The notes beneath the pieces were generated by a model that saw only the letters and a program-made list of their open reading frames with translations, had not been told where the DNA came from and did no database searches. A program made the translations under genes and the position numbers. This document shows, one piece after another, positions 25,271-34,037 of a DNA stretch of 64,000 nucleotides. Each line of letters begins with the position of its first letter. Position 1 is the stretch's first letter. Origin of the DNA: Bradyrhizobium sp. 1 (GTDB lineage: Bacteria; Pseudomonadota; Alphaproteobacteria; Rhizobiales; Xanthobacteraceae); assembly GCF_023073315.1 (NCBI RefSeq), contig NZ_JADPJH010000022.1, forward strand, positions 62,001-126,000, written 5' to 3'.

Positions 25271-26178
25271 CAGATCGCGACGACCGGGTGCCTGATGACG
25301 CCGACACCGTCGACGCCGGCTTCCACGACGTCGCCGGGCCACAGCCATTCCTGCGGGCTCCTCCCTGCGCCGACGCCTTCGGGCGTTCCGGTCGCGATGA
25401 TGTCGCCGGGCTCGAGCGTCATGCCCGACGAGATGTCGGCAATCAGGACCGGGATATCGAAGATCATGTATTTGGTGTTGGAGTCCTGCTTCATGATCCC
25501 GTTCTTGGTCAGCCACAGCCTGAGACCATGCGGATCGGGAATTTCGTCCGCAGTCACGATGCAGGGGCCGAACGGCGCGTAGGTGTCCATGCCCTTGGAG
25601 AAGATCCACTGGCCGGCGCGGCGATTGTCGCGCGCGGAGATGTCGATCATCACCGAATAGCCGAAGACGTGGTCCATGGCCTTCTCGGTCCTGACGCGCG
25701 TCGCGGTCTTGCCGATGATGACGGCGAGCTCGACCTCCCAGTCGAGCTGCTGCGTCATTTTTGCGTTGTGATGGATTGCGGCGCCGGGGCCGATCACCGA
25801 TGTCGGCGGCTTCGAGAATACCACCGGCTGCTTCGGCAGCTCCTTGCTGGTATCGAGGCTCTTGGCGGATTCCGCGACATGCTCACGGTAGTTCAGACCG
25901 ATGCCAAAGATGTTCTTGCGCGGGCGCGGGATCGGCGCCAGCAGCTTGACGTCCTCGACCGGAACGGCGGAGCCGGTTGGCAGGCGGCCGTTGACGCTCT
26001 CCAGACAATCCCGCAACGCCGGCAGCAAGGTCACGCTGTTGTCGATGAACGACAGCATGTCGCTCGGCCAGGCAAGGCCGCGCGCCGCGCCGAGGCGCTC
26101 GATGTCGACGACCAATCCGCTGACGAGAACGCCGAGGCGGGGCCCGCTGGAGCCCGTGGTGTAGGTGACAAGACGCAT
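25270..26178 (-). CDS. fumarylacetoacetate hydrolase family protein, likely fumarylpyruvate or acylpyruvate hydrolase
   Basis: A 302-residue member of the FAH family. The N-terminal lid domain is followed by the catalytic core: IFGIGLNYREH, KPPTSVIGPG, LDWEVELAVIIGK with the metal-binding acids, and a C-terminal GDIIATGTPEGVG. FAH enzymes cleave C-C bonds of acylpyruvates, and in gentisate pathways they split fumarylpyruvate to fumarate and pyruvate. It lies 42 bases downstream of the gentisate-1,2-dioxygenase-like gene on the same strand and is coupled to the thioesterase. The context strongly supports a ring-cleavage product as substrate. Isomerase or decarboxylase relatives share the fold, so the exact reaction is not fixed. 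Confidence 0.88.
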   Translation of the reverse strand: MRLVTYTTGSSGPRLGVLVSGLVVDIERLGAARGLAWPSDMLSFIDNSVTLLPALRDCLESVNGRLPTGSAVPVEDVKLLAPIPRPRKNIFGIGLNYREHVAESAKSLDTSKELPKQPVVFSKPPTSVIGPGAAIHHNAKMTQQLDWEVELAVIIGKTATRVRTEKAMDHVFGYSVMIDISARDNRRAGQWIFSKGMDTYAPFGPCIVTADEIPDPHGLRLWLTKNGIMKQDSNTKYMIFDIPVLIADISSGMTLEPGDIIATGTPEGVGAGRSPQEWLWPGDVVEAGVDGVGVIRHPVVAI

Positions 26179-26220
26179 GGCAGCTTTGTCCGGCTCTTTC
26201 GATTGAGTTACGTGAAGATG

Positions 26221-27327
26221 TCAGGCGGCAACCGGCTGGTGGCCCGCATTGTCGCCATAGGCCTCCTCCCGGTAGAAGCCGAGGCCTTCGATGACGGGCA
26301 GGTCATTGAAGCAGAACAGGCAGGCATCCTCGCTCTGGGACGTATTGCCGTGCTCGTGCCAGGCCCAGGACGGCACGCAGAAGATGTCGCGCTCCTCCCA
26401 ATTCAGACGCTTGCCGGCAATGATCGAGTAGCCGCTGCCCTTGGCGACCTGATAGAGGAAGCTGCCGGTGTGACGGTGCGACTTGGTCTTCTCGCCCGGC
26501 CGCAGCATTTGCATGCTGGCGCCGATCGTCTGCATCACATGTCCGCCGGTGACCGGATTGACGTAGTTCATCAAAATGCCGTCGTAGGGCGAGCCGTCGG
26601 TCGCGGCGGCGTATTTCTGCAAGGATTCGTAGGTCGGCTCCCACTCATATTTGAACATGGGGGAATAGCCCTTCGACCATGTCGAACCGGCCGGCCGCAG
26701 GCCGGGATTGCCCCAGGTCTTCGTCGTGCCGTCGACGGGATAGCCGGACGCCTCTTGCTGGATCTTCGGATGCACGGCGAAGAAATTGGCTTCCAATGCA
26801 TTGACCAGCGGGATGTCGAGGCCGTCCTGCCAGATGCAGACCGAACCGTTGGCATCGACTCCGTGCTCATGCCAGGTGCCGTTCGGCGTGAGCACGAAGT
26901 CACGCGCCCCCAGCGTCATCTTGTGGCCATCGACGATGGTGTAGGCGCCCGCGCCTTCCATGATGAAACGTAGCGCGGAGGCCGAGTGGGCGTGCGCGGT
27001 GGCGACCTCGCCGGGATGCATCACCTGCAATCCCGAATAGAGCCAGCCCACCGCGGCCGAGACGTCGCGGCGGCCCGGATTGTTCAAATAGATCACCCGC
27101 CGTCCCGCCTTTTCCGGCGACACCAGCTCGACCGATCGCAGCACGTGCTCGCGCAGATCCTTGTAGCGCCAGAGCACAGGCACGGATGCCGATTGCGGCG
27201 CCCACGGCTCGATCTTGTTGGCGACCGTCCAGAGCGCACCGGCTTCGTACTTTTCGAGGTCCTTGTAATAGGCCTTGAGCTCGGGGGTGTCCTCGACATT
27301 GGCCCGGCCGATGATGTTTTCGCGCAT
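26221..27327 (-). CDS. gentisate 1,2-dioxygenase-like bicupin
   Basis: A 368-residue bicupin, the usual size of gentisate 1,2-dioxygenases. The N-terminal cupin has HAHSASALRFIMEG and NGTWHEHG, supplying the iron-binding histidines. The C-terminal cupin has SHRHTGSFLYQV and SWAWHEHGN. These Fe(II) enzymes open rings that carry a carboxyl group and a para pair of OH (or OH/NH2) groups, with O2. The ATG at 27327 follows GGAGGACAGC; a TTG four codons earlier is less likely. FAH-family hydrolase, thioesterase and EthD genes follow. Substrates such as gentisate, 5-hydroxyanthranilate or 1-hydroxy-2-naphthoate are all handled by this family, so the natural substrate remains open. Confidence 0.86.
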   Translation of the reverse strand: MRENIIGRANVEDTPELKAYYKDLEKYEAGALWTVANKIEPWAPQSASVPVLWRYKDLREHVLRSVELVSPEKAGRRVIYLNNPGRRDVSAAVGWLYSGLQVMHPGEVATAHAHSASALRFIMEGAGAYTIVDGHKMTLGARDFVLTPNGTWHEHGVDANGSVCIWQDGLDIPLVNALEANFFAVHPKIQQEASGYPVDGTTKTWGNPGLRPAGSTWSKGYSPMFKYEWEPTYESLQKYAAATDGSPYDGILMNYVNPVTGGHVMQTIGASMQMLRPGEKTKSHRHTGSFLYQVAKGSGYSIIAGKRLNWEERDIFCVPSWAWHEHGNTSQSEDACLFCFNDLPVIEGLGFYREEAYGDNAGHQPVAA

Positions 27328-27472
27328 GCTGTCCTCCAAGTCCTCAGCTCATGAAGTCCTGTCACGGCGTCGCGGGAGCGACGCGCGCCTCAAACCACGC
27401 GGGAGAGGGGGCGCACCTTCTTCGCGGCTCGACCTCATCTCATCATGTTTCAAGTCAGCGTATCCCAAACCA

Positions 27473-28489
27473 TTATTCCGATCTGAGCGGGATCGGCGTG
27501 AAGCCCTGCTCGACCGCATCGCCCTCACCGTCCGCGAGACCCAGCGGCGTCTGTGGCCGGCGGTTGACCCGCAAACCGAAAATGTCGAACCGGTTGTAGT
27601 GCCCGACGATGTCGTGCATCTGCTTCGGCTGGATGCAGCGCTCCAGATCGATGTCGGCATAGACGATGCCTTCATCGTCGATCAGGGAGTCTCCGACCAC
27701 GCGGCCATCAGGACCGATGATGCCCGAGAATGCGCTCGACTTGCGCTGCAGGCGCGCTCGCGCATCGGGGACGATTGTCTCCATCGCCGCAATGATCTCC
27801 TCCGAGACCGTCGAACAGGAGACGACCGTGAAAATCTTGCCTTCAAAAGAATGCGCCATCGCGCGCAGCTTGATCGCCTCCGCCATGTCGTAGTCGGGCG
27901 GCGCGACGGGAAGCGAGATGTAGCTTGCGACATGCACGAGCTCACCCTGGCCGAGCAGCGCAAAGCGCGCGAGCGTGTTGGTGTTTTCGCCGCACGCCAG
28001 CGCGCCGAGACGTCCGATCTCGGTATCATAGACGCGCAGGCTCGAACCGTCACCGCCGGTCCAGGTCAGCTTCTCTGCCCAGGTCGGCACCAGCTTGCGA
28101 TGCTTGCCGAGCAGCGCGCCGTCCGGACCGATGAAGACCAGCGTGTTGTAGATCGCGCCCAGCGACACGGGGCTGCGCTCGTTGACGCCGAGCACGACGT
28201 AGCAGCCCGCATCGCGCGCTGCCTTGCGGACTATGTCGACCTCCGGACCCGGCACCAGCACCGACGCTTTCGCGAGCTTCTCGAACCACGCGCTGCCCGT
28301 AACGGGATCGGTGATCCAGTTCCAATAGGGATAGCCGGGAACGAACACCTCGGGGAACGCAACGAGCTTCGCGCCGTGGCTTGCGGCTTCGCGGACCAGT
28401 GACGCCGCCTTGTCGGCGGTCGCGCTCGGGTTGAGATAGACGGGGGAGGCCTGGACGGCGGCAGCTCTAAAGCGAGGCAGCTTCAGCAT
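27473..28489 (-). CDS. nitrilase (C-N hydrolase family)
   Basis: A 338-residue enzyme with the complete nitrilase triad: E47 in FPEVFVPGYP, K132 in GKHRKLVPTW and C166 in ALACGENTN. E139 adjoins the lysine loop as expected. The C-terminal HDIVGHYNRFDIF block is typical of plant-microbe and aryl/arylaliphatic nitrilases. It would convert an organic nitrile to the carboxylic acid and ammonia. It shares the strand with the dioxygenase genes downstream and diverges from iorA. In an indole-acid island, indole-3-acetonitrile or another arylacetonitrile is an attractive substrate, but that is inferred. The ATG has AAGG upstream. Confidence 0.88.
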   Translation of the reverse strand: MLKLPRFRAAAVQASPVYLNPSATADKAASLVREAASHGAKLVAFPEVFVPGYPYWNWITDPVTGSAWFEKLAKASVLVPGPEVDIVRKAARDAGCYVVLGVNERSPVSLGAIYNTLVFIGPDGALLGKHRKLVPTWAEKLTWTGGDGSSLRVYDTEIGRLGALACGENTNTLARFALLGQGELVHVASYISLPVAPPDYDMAEAIKLRAMAHSFEGKIFTVVSCSTVSEEIIAAMETIVPDARARLQRKSSAFSGIIGPDGRVVGDSLIDDEGIVYADIDLERCIQPKQMHDIVGHYNRFDIFGLRVNRRPQTPLGLADGEGDAVEQGFTPIPLRSE

Positions 28490-28572
28490 TGGCCTTACCC
28501 TGTCGCTGGCTCATGATCCGCTTTCAGAGCAGAGCTCCGAGGGCGTGATAGCATGGCGCGGCGTTGACTTAC

Positions 28573-28584
28573 TTTACATGTAAA
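28573..28584. promoter_or_regulatory. perfect palindrome upstream of iorA, candidate operator
   Basis: TTTACATGTAAA is a 12-base perfect palindrome 32 bases before the iorA start, in an AT-rich patch between the nitrilase and iorA. It is similar in kind to the dyads at 7201 and near 38.46 kb, and a MarR gene is co-transcribed with iorAB. Repressor binding would overlap the promoter of iorA. This is inference. Confidence 0.55.
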
Positions 28585-28615
28585 CGTATGCTATCGCATA
28601 TTTCTGGAGGGTGCA

Positions 28616-30775
28616 ATGGCTGAACGTTCCTTTGCTCGCGAGGTCGAGGATCTCCGGCTCGGCGATGGCGACATTTTCCGCGGCGAAGGCATCCTCGCCA
28701 TCACCAAAGCGCTGCTGCAATCGGGCGTCGCCTATGTCGGCGGATATCAGGGCTCGCCGATCTCGCATCTGATGGACGTGCTTGCGGATGCCAAGGACGT
28801 GCTCGACGATCTCGGCGTCGTGTTCCAGAGTTCGGCCAACGAAGCGGCAGCCGCCGCGATGTTGTCGGCCTCGGTGATGTATCCGCTGCGCGGCGCGGTG
28901 GCCTGGAAGTCCACGGTCGGCACCAACGTCGCTTCCGATGCACTCGCCAATCTCGCCTCGGGCGGCGTCACCGGCGGCACCATGATCATCGTCGGCGAGG
29001 ATTATGGCGAGGGATCCTCGATCATGCAGGAGCGCACTCACGCTTTTGCGATGAAGTCGCAGATCTGGCTGCTCGACCCGCGCCCCGACCATGAATGCAT
29101 CGTCAATCTGATCGAGAAGGGGTTTGAGCTCTCGGAAGTTTCGAACACCCCCGTGATGCTCGAGGTCCGCGTTCGCGCCTGCCACATGCATGGCAGCTTC
29201 GCCTGCAAGGACAACGTCAAGCCGGCGCACACCATCAAGGACGCGCTCAACAACCCGAAGCGCGACGTCAACCGCATCGTGCTGCCGCCGGCGGCCTACG
29301 AGCACGAGCAGGAGAAGATCAAGACGCGGATGCCCGCGGCTGTCAGCTTCGTCCGCGACAACAAATTGAACGAGTGGATGGGGCCGACGCAGGGCAAGGT
29401 CGGCATCGTCATGCAAGGCGGCATGTACAACAATGTGATCCGCGCGCTGCAATATCTCGGGCTGTCGGACGCCTACGGCAACACGCAAGTCCCGCTCTAC
29501 GTCATGAACGTCACCTATCCCGTGATCGATACGGAGATCGCGGAGTTCTGCCTCGACAAGGAGGCCGTGCTGATCGTCGAAGAGGGCCAGCCGGAATATC
29601 TGGAGCAGGCGATCAACACGGTGCTGCGCCGCAGGGATATCCAGGCGCGCGTCCATGGCAAGGACGTGCTGCCGATGGGCGGCGACTACACGGCGCAGGT
29701 GCTGCTCGGCGGCGTCCGGGAATTTTTGGAAAAGACCGAGCCGCGGCTGCTGGGTAACCGGCCGCCGGCGCCTGACGCTGCGCCCGTGCTCAATCATCCG
29801 GCCATCGAAAAACTCAAGCAGGTCGTGCCGGCGCGCCCGCCCGGGCTCTGCACCGGCTGCCCGGAGCGGCCGATCTTCGCGGCGATGAAGCTCGTCGAGG
29901 AAGAACTCGGCCAGCATCACGTCTCGGCCGACATCGGCTGCCATCTGTTTTCGATCCTGCCGCCGTTCAACATCGGCGCGACCACCATGGGTTTTGGCCT
30001 CGGCCCGGCCTCGACCTCGGCCTTCAACGTCAAGGCCGACAAGCGCTCGATCGCCGTGATGGGCGACGGCGGCTTCTGGCACAACGGCCTGACCAGCGGC
30101 ATCGGCAATGCCGTCTTCAACAAGCATGACGGCGTCTTCGTCATCGTCGACAATTACTACACCTCGGCGACCGGCGGTCAGGACATCCTGTCGTCGCGCG
30201 CGACCAATAAGCGGCGCAAGACCAACAACTCGATCACGCAGGCGGTGAAGGGCATCGGCGGCCAATGGGTCCGTCAGCTCGACCGCACCTATGATGTCGG
30301 CAAGATGCGCGACACGCTGAAGGAAGCGCTGACGACCAAGGAGGAAGGTCCCAAGGTCATCGTCGCCTCCTCCGAATGCATGCTGAACAAGCAGCGCCGC
30401 GTGAAGCCGCAGATCAACAAGGCGATCAAGGACGGCGTGCGCATCGTCAAGGAACGGTTCGGCGTCGACGAGGACGTCTGCACCGGCGACCATGCCTGCA
30501 TCCGGTTGTCCGGCTGCCCGTCGCTCTCGGTCAAACAGCTCGACGATCCCCTGCGCGACGATCCGGTCGCAGCGATCGACAATACCTGCGTCGGGTGCGG
30601 CAATTGCGGCGAGGTCGCCGAGGCCGCCGTGCTGTGCCCGTCGTTCTATCGCGCCGACGTCATTCACAATCCGAGCCGATGGGACAAGTTCAGATCTGAG
30701 GTCACGATGTCCGTGATCGGCTGGCTGCAACGGCGGCGCGCCCGAAGGCGTCCTGCGCTCGAGGCGCTGGCATGA
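28616..30775 (+). CDS. iorA: indolepyruvate ferredoxin oxidoreductase alpha subunit (IorA family)
   Basis: A 719-residue thiamine-diphosphate enzyme. The N-terminal pyrimidine-binding domain begins near YVGGYQGSPISHLMD. The pyrophosphate site GDGGFWHNGL...N is at about residues 484-510. The C-terminal ferredoxin domain has cysteine clusters at HACIRLSGCPSL and CVGCGNCGEVAE for iron-sulfur centres. IorA with IorB oxidatively decarboxylates aryl 2-oxo acids to aryl-CoA and reduces ferredoxin. Known substrates are indolepyruvate and phenylpyruvate; phenylglyoxylate-type acids are chemically similar. GGAGG precedes the ATG. In the island model the substrate is isatinate (2-aminophenylglyoxylate), giving 2-aminobenzoyl-CoA directly. 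Confidence 0.9.
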   Translation: MAERSFAREVEDLRLGDGDIFRGEGILAITKALLQSGVAYVGGYQGSPISHLMDVLADAKDVLDDLGVVFQSSANEAAAAAMLSASVMYPLRGAVAWKSTVGTNVASDALANLASGGVTGGTMIIVGEDYGEGSSIMQERTHAFAMKSQIWLLDPRPDHECIVNLIEKGFELSEVSNTPVMLEVRVRACHMHGSFACKDNVKPAHTIKDALNNPKRDVNRIVLPPAAYEHEQEKIKTRMPAAVSFVRDNKLNEWMGPTQGKVGIVMQGGMYNNVIRALQYLGLSDAYGNTQVPLYVMNVTYPVIDTEIAEFCLDKEAVLIVEEGQPEYLEQAINTVLRRRDIQARVHGKDVLPMGGDYTAQVLLGGVREFLEKTEPRLLGNRPPAPDAAPVLNHPAIEKLKQVVPARPPGLCTGCPERPIFAAMKLVEEELGQHHVSADIGCHLFSILPPFNIGATTMGFGLGPASTSAFNVKADKRSIAVMGDGGFWHNGLTSGIGNAVFNKHDGVFVIVDNYYTSATGGQDILSSRATNKRRKTNNSITQAVKGIGGQWVRQLDRTYDVGKMRDTLKEALTTKEEGPKVIVASSECMLNKQRRVKPQINKAIKDGVRIVKERFGVDEDVCTGDHACIRLSGCPSLSVKQLDDPLRDDPVAAIDNTCVGCGNCGEVAEAAVLCPSFYRADVIHNPSRWDKFRSEVTMSVIGWLQRRRARRRPALEALA

Positions 30776-32331
30776 GAGACGAGACGGTAAAGCTGGCGCT
30801 GCCCGCGGCGGGCGATGCGACCGAACGGCCGATCTCGATCGCGATCGTCGCGATGGGCGGCCAGGGCGGCGGCGTCCTCACCGACTGGATCGTGCAGCTC
30901 GCCGAGAACCATGGCTGGGCCGCGCAATCGACCTCGGTCCCCGGTGTCGCCCAGCGCACCGGCGCCACGATCTACTACATCGAGGCGATGCCGCTGCTCG
31001 ACGGCCGCAAGCCGATCCTGTCGCTGATGCCGACGCCCGGCGATGTCGACGTGGTGATGGCCGCGGAATTCATGGAGGCCGGCCGCTCGATCCTGCGCGG
31101 CCTGGTGACGCCGGAGCGCACGACGCTGATCGCGTCCAACCATCGGTCGCTTGCGATCGGCGAGAAGATCGCGCCGGGCAACGGCATTGCCGACGACGGC
31201 GCGGTGACGGGTGCGATCGGAATTGCCGCCAAGACCGAGATCATCTTCGACCTCAATGCGCTGGCGATCGCGCATGGCAGCGTCATCTCGGCGGCGATGT
31301 TCGGTGCGCTGGCCGCGGCCAACGTGCTGCCGTTCAGCCGCGAAAACTATCTCGACGTGATCCGCGCCGGCGGCAAGGGCGCAAAGGCCAGCATCGAGAC
31401 CTTTGACGCCGCCTTCGACCGCGTCAAGACCGGGCCTGCGGAGGTTGCGGTACCGGTGCAGCCGGTACAGGCCAGCGCAACGCCGACGCCGCTCGATCCG
31501 CAGCTCGGCGGACTTGTCGCGCGGCTGACGCAGGAATTGCCCGAGCCGGCGCAGGCGATGGCGCGTGCCGGCCTGAGGAAAGTGGTCGACTTCCAGGATG
31601 TCGCTTATGGCAGCGAATATCTCGACATCCTCCGCAAGCTATCCAGTGCCGACCGCAACTCCGGTGGCGCCGACAAGGGCTACGCCTTCACGCAGGCCGC
31701 CGCAAAACATCTCGCCAACGCGATGAGCTATGACGACGTCATCCGCGTCGCCGACCTCAAGACCCGCGCCAGCCGTCGCACGCGGATCGAGAGCGAGCTG
31801 GAGCTGTCGCAAAACCAGGTGCTGCACACCACCGAGTTCATGCATCCGCGCATGGAAGAGGTCATGGGCATGCTGCCGGCAGGCTTCGGCCGCTGGCTTG
31901 GTGCGAAGCCTCGCCTGCTCGGCTGGCTCGATCGCCGCGTCAACAAGGGTCGCCGGGTGCGGACCTATTCACTGCCCTGGTTCCTCGCGCTCTATGTGGT
32001 GGGGGGCTTGCGCGGCCTGCGGCGCCGCTCGCTGCGTCATGCGGTCGAGACTGATCATCGCGACCAATGGCTCAAGGACGCGACCGAAGCGGTCGGCACC
32101 AACTACCAGCTCGGTGTCGAAATCCTGCAATGCCGCCGGCTGGTGAAGGGCTATTCCGATACCCACAGCCGCGGGCTGTCGAAATTCGACAAAACGCTGG
32201 CTGCGATCAAGCTGGTGGAGCGGCGCGACGATGCCGCCGACTGGGCACGGCGGCTGCGGGAGGCGGCGCTAAAGGACGGCCCGGGCAAGGAGCTCGACGG
32301 CGTGATCCAGACCATCAAGAGTTTTGCGTGA
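30772..32331 (+). CDS. iorB: indolepyruvate ferredoxin oxidoreductase beta subunit with C-terminal extension (IorB family)
   Basis: A 519-residue partner of IorA. Residues about 20-215 are the gamma/beta pyruvate-oxidoreductase domain (AIVAMGGQGGGVLTDWI, VPGVAQRTGATIYYIE). The C-terminal 300 residues are an additional helical domain (DUF6537-like) found in aerobic alphaproteobacterial IorB proteins. The start overlaps the iorA stop (ATGA) and the MarR gene follows with a one-base stop/start overlap, so the three are translationally coupled. Without IorB the enzyme cannot couple CoA and ferredoxin chemistry. The long form is the usual one in organisms that use IorAB aerobically. Confidence 0.87.
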   Translation: MRDETVKLALPAAGDATERPISIAIVAMGGQGGGVLTDWIVQLAENHGWAAQSTSVPGVAQRTGATIYYIEAMPLLDGRKPILSLMPTPGDVDVVMAAEFMEAGRSILRGLVTPERTTLIASNHRSLAIGEKIAPGNGIADDGAVTGAIGIAAKTEIIFDLNALAIAHGSVISAAMFGALAAANVLPFSRENYLDVIRAGGKGAKASIETFDAAFDRVKTGPAEVAVPVQPVQASATPTPLDPQLGGLVARLTQELPEPAQAMARAGLRKVVDFQDVAYGSEYLDILRKLSSADRNSGGADKGYAFTQAAAKHLANAMSYDDVIRVADLKTRASRRTRIESELELSQNQVLHTTEFMHPRMEEVMGMLPAGFGRWLGAKPRLLGWLDRRVNKGRRVRTYSLPWFLALYVVGGLRGLRRRSLRHAVETDHRDQWLKDATEAVGTNYQLGVEILQCRRLVKGYSDTHSRGLSKFDKTLAAIKLVERRDDAADWARRLREAALKDGPGKELDGVIQTIKSFA

Positions 32332-32798
32332 TGCCGGCAGCACTCAAAGAGAACATTGGTCCCGCCTATGGGCAGATCGAAACCCGGCTCTGGCTTCAGC
32401 TGCTGTCGCTGCATGGCGAGATTTTCGCGTCGCTGAATGCGATGCTGGGCGCGGAGTTCGGACTGTCGCTGGCGAAGTTCGACGTGCTGGCCCAGCTCGA
32501 CCGTTACCCGGACGGATTGGCGCTCGGGCAGCTGTCGCAGAATCTAAAGGTCTCCGGCGGCAACGTCTCGGGGCTGGTGCAGCGCCTGCTGGCGGACGAT
32601 CTCATCAGCAAGGAAATGTCGAGCGAGGACCGGCGCTCGTTCATCGTGCGCCTGACATCCAAGGGCGAGCAGCTGTTCCGGAGGGCAGCCGAAATCCATA
32701 AAAAGCATCTCAGCAAACGGCTGGAGAACATTCCGGCCCGGGAGCTGGACGCTGCATTATCGGTACTGCGCTCCCTCTCCTCGAAACTTCGCCCCTGA
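32331..32798 (+). CDS. MarR family transcriptional regulator (second)
   Basis: A 155-residue winged-helix protein closely similar to the MarR at 7.4 kb (TRLWLQLL, KFDVLAQLDRYPDGL, VSGGNVSGLVQRL, EDRRSFIVRLT). It starts at the ATG that shares one base with the iorB stop (TGATG). Autoregulation with iorAB through the palindrome at 28573 is likely. The close relation to the first MarR suggests an ancient duplication, with each copy serving one half of the pathway or both binding the same operators as partners. The ligand may be an aromatic acid or CoA ester of the pathway. Confidence 0.88.
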   Translation: MPAALKENIGPAYGQIETRLWLQLLSLHGEIFASLNAMLGAEFGLSLAKFDVLAQLDRYPDGLALGQLSQNLKVSGGNVSGLVQRLLADDLISKEMSSEDRRSFIVRLTSKGEQLFRRAAEIHKKHLSKRLENIPARELDAALSVLRSLSSKLRP

Positions 32799-32824
32799 AG
32801 CAAGAAGTAAAGACGCAAAAGATA

Positions 32825-33307
32825 ATGGCCAAAGATTCCAAGAGCAGGTGGAAATCGGGTCCGCCCCGGACGAGAGAGCAGCTGCAAGGCTACATCCCGT
32901 ATCTGTTCAACCGGCTCGCCAATCGCTGGAACCTGGACCAGAACCGCGATCTCACCGAGCACGGCATCAACAATGTCGTGTTTCGAACGCTGTCGGTGCT
33001 GTTCATCTACAAGAGCCTGACCGTCAACGAGATCTCCGTTCTCGCCGTCACCGAGCAGTCGACCGCGAGCCGCATGGTCGAATCCATGGTGTCGTCGGGC
33101 CTCGTGATGCGCGAGATCGCGGAGGAAGACCAGCGGCGCCGGGTGGTGGCGCTGACGGCGGACGGCGAAGCGCTGCTGCGCAAGATCTGGCCGATCATGG
33201 CGACCAACTACGACCGGCTGATCGCAGGCATCGACCCCGACGAGATCGAAATCTGCGGCCGCGTGCTTGCGAAGATGGTCGAGAATATCAGGCAGAACCA
33301 GATCTAG
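32825..33307 (+). CDS. MarR family transcriptional regulator (third, divergent in sequence)
   Basis: A 160-residue MarR protein with the winged-helix core LTVNEISVLAVTEQSTASRMVESM and wing EDQRRRVVALT. It is not closely similar to the other two. It follows the second MarR by 26 bases on the same strand. Its stop codon overlaps the stop of the SDR gene on the other strand: the four bases CTAG at 33304 serve both. It might sense the primary substrate and control the Rieske/CoA-ligase operon that converges on it. This role is inferred from position only. Confidence 0.85.
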   Translation: MAKDSKSRWKSGPPRTREQLQGYIPYLFNRLANRWNLDQNRDLTEHGINNVVFRTLSVLFIYKSLTVNEISVLAVTEQSTASRMVESMVSSGLVMREIAEEDQRRRVVALTADGEALLRKIWPIMATNYDRLIAGIDPDEIEICGRVLAKMVENIRQNQI

Positions 33308-34035
33308 CTCGGACCGAGCCCGACGAGGCTGGTGCCGCCGCAGACATAGAGCACCTGGCCGGTGACGAAATCGGAGCGCTCGTCGAGGAAGAACTCGATC
33401 GCGTGGGCGACATCCTCGCGCGAGCCGAGCCGGCCGACGGGCACATTGCGCGCCATCCGCTCCTGCTGCTCCGAGCCCTTCGGAATGATGCCCCAGAAAT
33501 TGTCGGTGAGGATCGGCCCGGGTGCGACGACGTTCACGGTGATGCCGCTTGCGGCGAGCTCCAGCGCCCAGGTCCGCGCCATGCCGTGCACGCCGGCCTT
33601 GGTCGCCGAATAGGCCGAGCGTGTCGCAGCCCCCATCGCCGCGCGGGAGGAGACGAACACGACGCGGCCGAAACGGCGCGCGCGCATCCCCTCCATCGCA
33701 GCCTGGGTCAGCAGCATCGGCGCGCCCAGATGCAGCTGCGCGAGAGTCAGGATGTCCTCGGGTTTTGCATCTTGCAGCAGGTTCGGCAGGATGATGCCGG
33801 CATTGTGCACGAGGCGATCGATGGCGTGGTCCCTGCATATCTCTTGCGCGATCGCGCGGGTTTCCTCGATATCGGTCAGGTCGGCGCAATAAGCGGCGAG
33901 CAGATCATGGGTCCAGCCCGGCTTCTCCAGCCCGACCGAGACGACGCGCTGGCCTTTCTGGACGAGCCGCTTCGCGAGCGCTTCACCGATTCCCGAATTG
34001 CCGCCGGTGACGAGTGTGGTGCGGATCTGGCTCAT
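33304..34035 (-). CDS. short-chain dehydrogenase/reductase
   Basis: A 243-residue classical SDR with intact motifs: TGGNSGIG for the cofactor, NAGI, a catalytic Ser in VVFVSSRAA and YSATK. It would oxidise an alcohol or reduce a ketone with NAD(P). It is the last gene of the minus-strand Rieske oxygenase operon, just after the second CoA ligase. A cis-diol or 3-hydroxy-oxindole intermediate made by the Rieske enzyme is a reasonable substrate. Unlike the SDR domain fused to DUF35 at 11.7 kb, it keeps all catalytic residues. Confidence 0.87.
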   Translation of the reverse strand: MSQIRTTLVTGGNSGIGEALAKRLVQKGQRVVSVGLEKPGWTHDLLAAYCADLTDIEETRAIAQEICRDHAIDRLVHNAGIILPNLLQDAKPEDILTLAQLHLGAPMLLTQAAMEGMRARRFGRVVFVSSRAAMGAATRSAYSATKAGVHGMARTWALELAASGITVNVVAPGPILTDNFWGIIPKGSEQQERMARNVPVGRLGSREDVAHAIEFFLDERSDFVTGQVLYVCGGTSLVGLGPS

Positions 34036-34037
34036 GA

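Noticed and set aside
28574..30730. Long minus-strand open frame of 718 codons opposite iorA
   Set aside because: Low-complexity, Arg/Asp/His-rich translation typical of an antisense frame; iorA motifs are on the plus strand.
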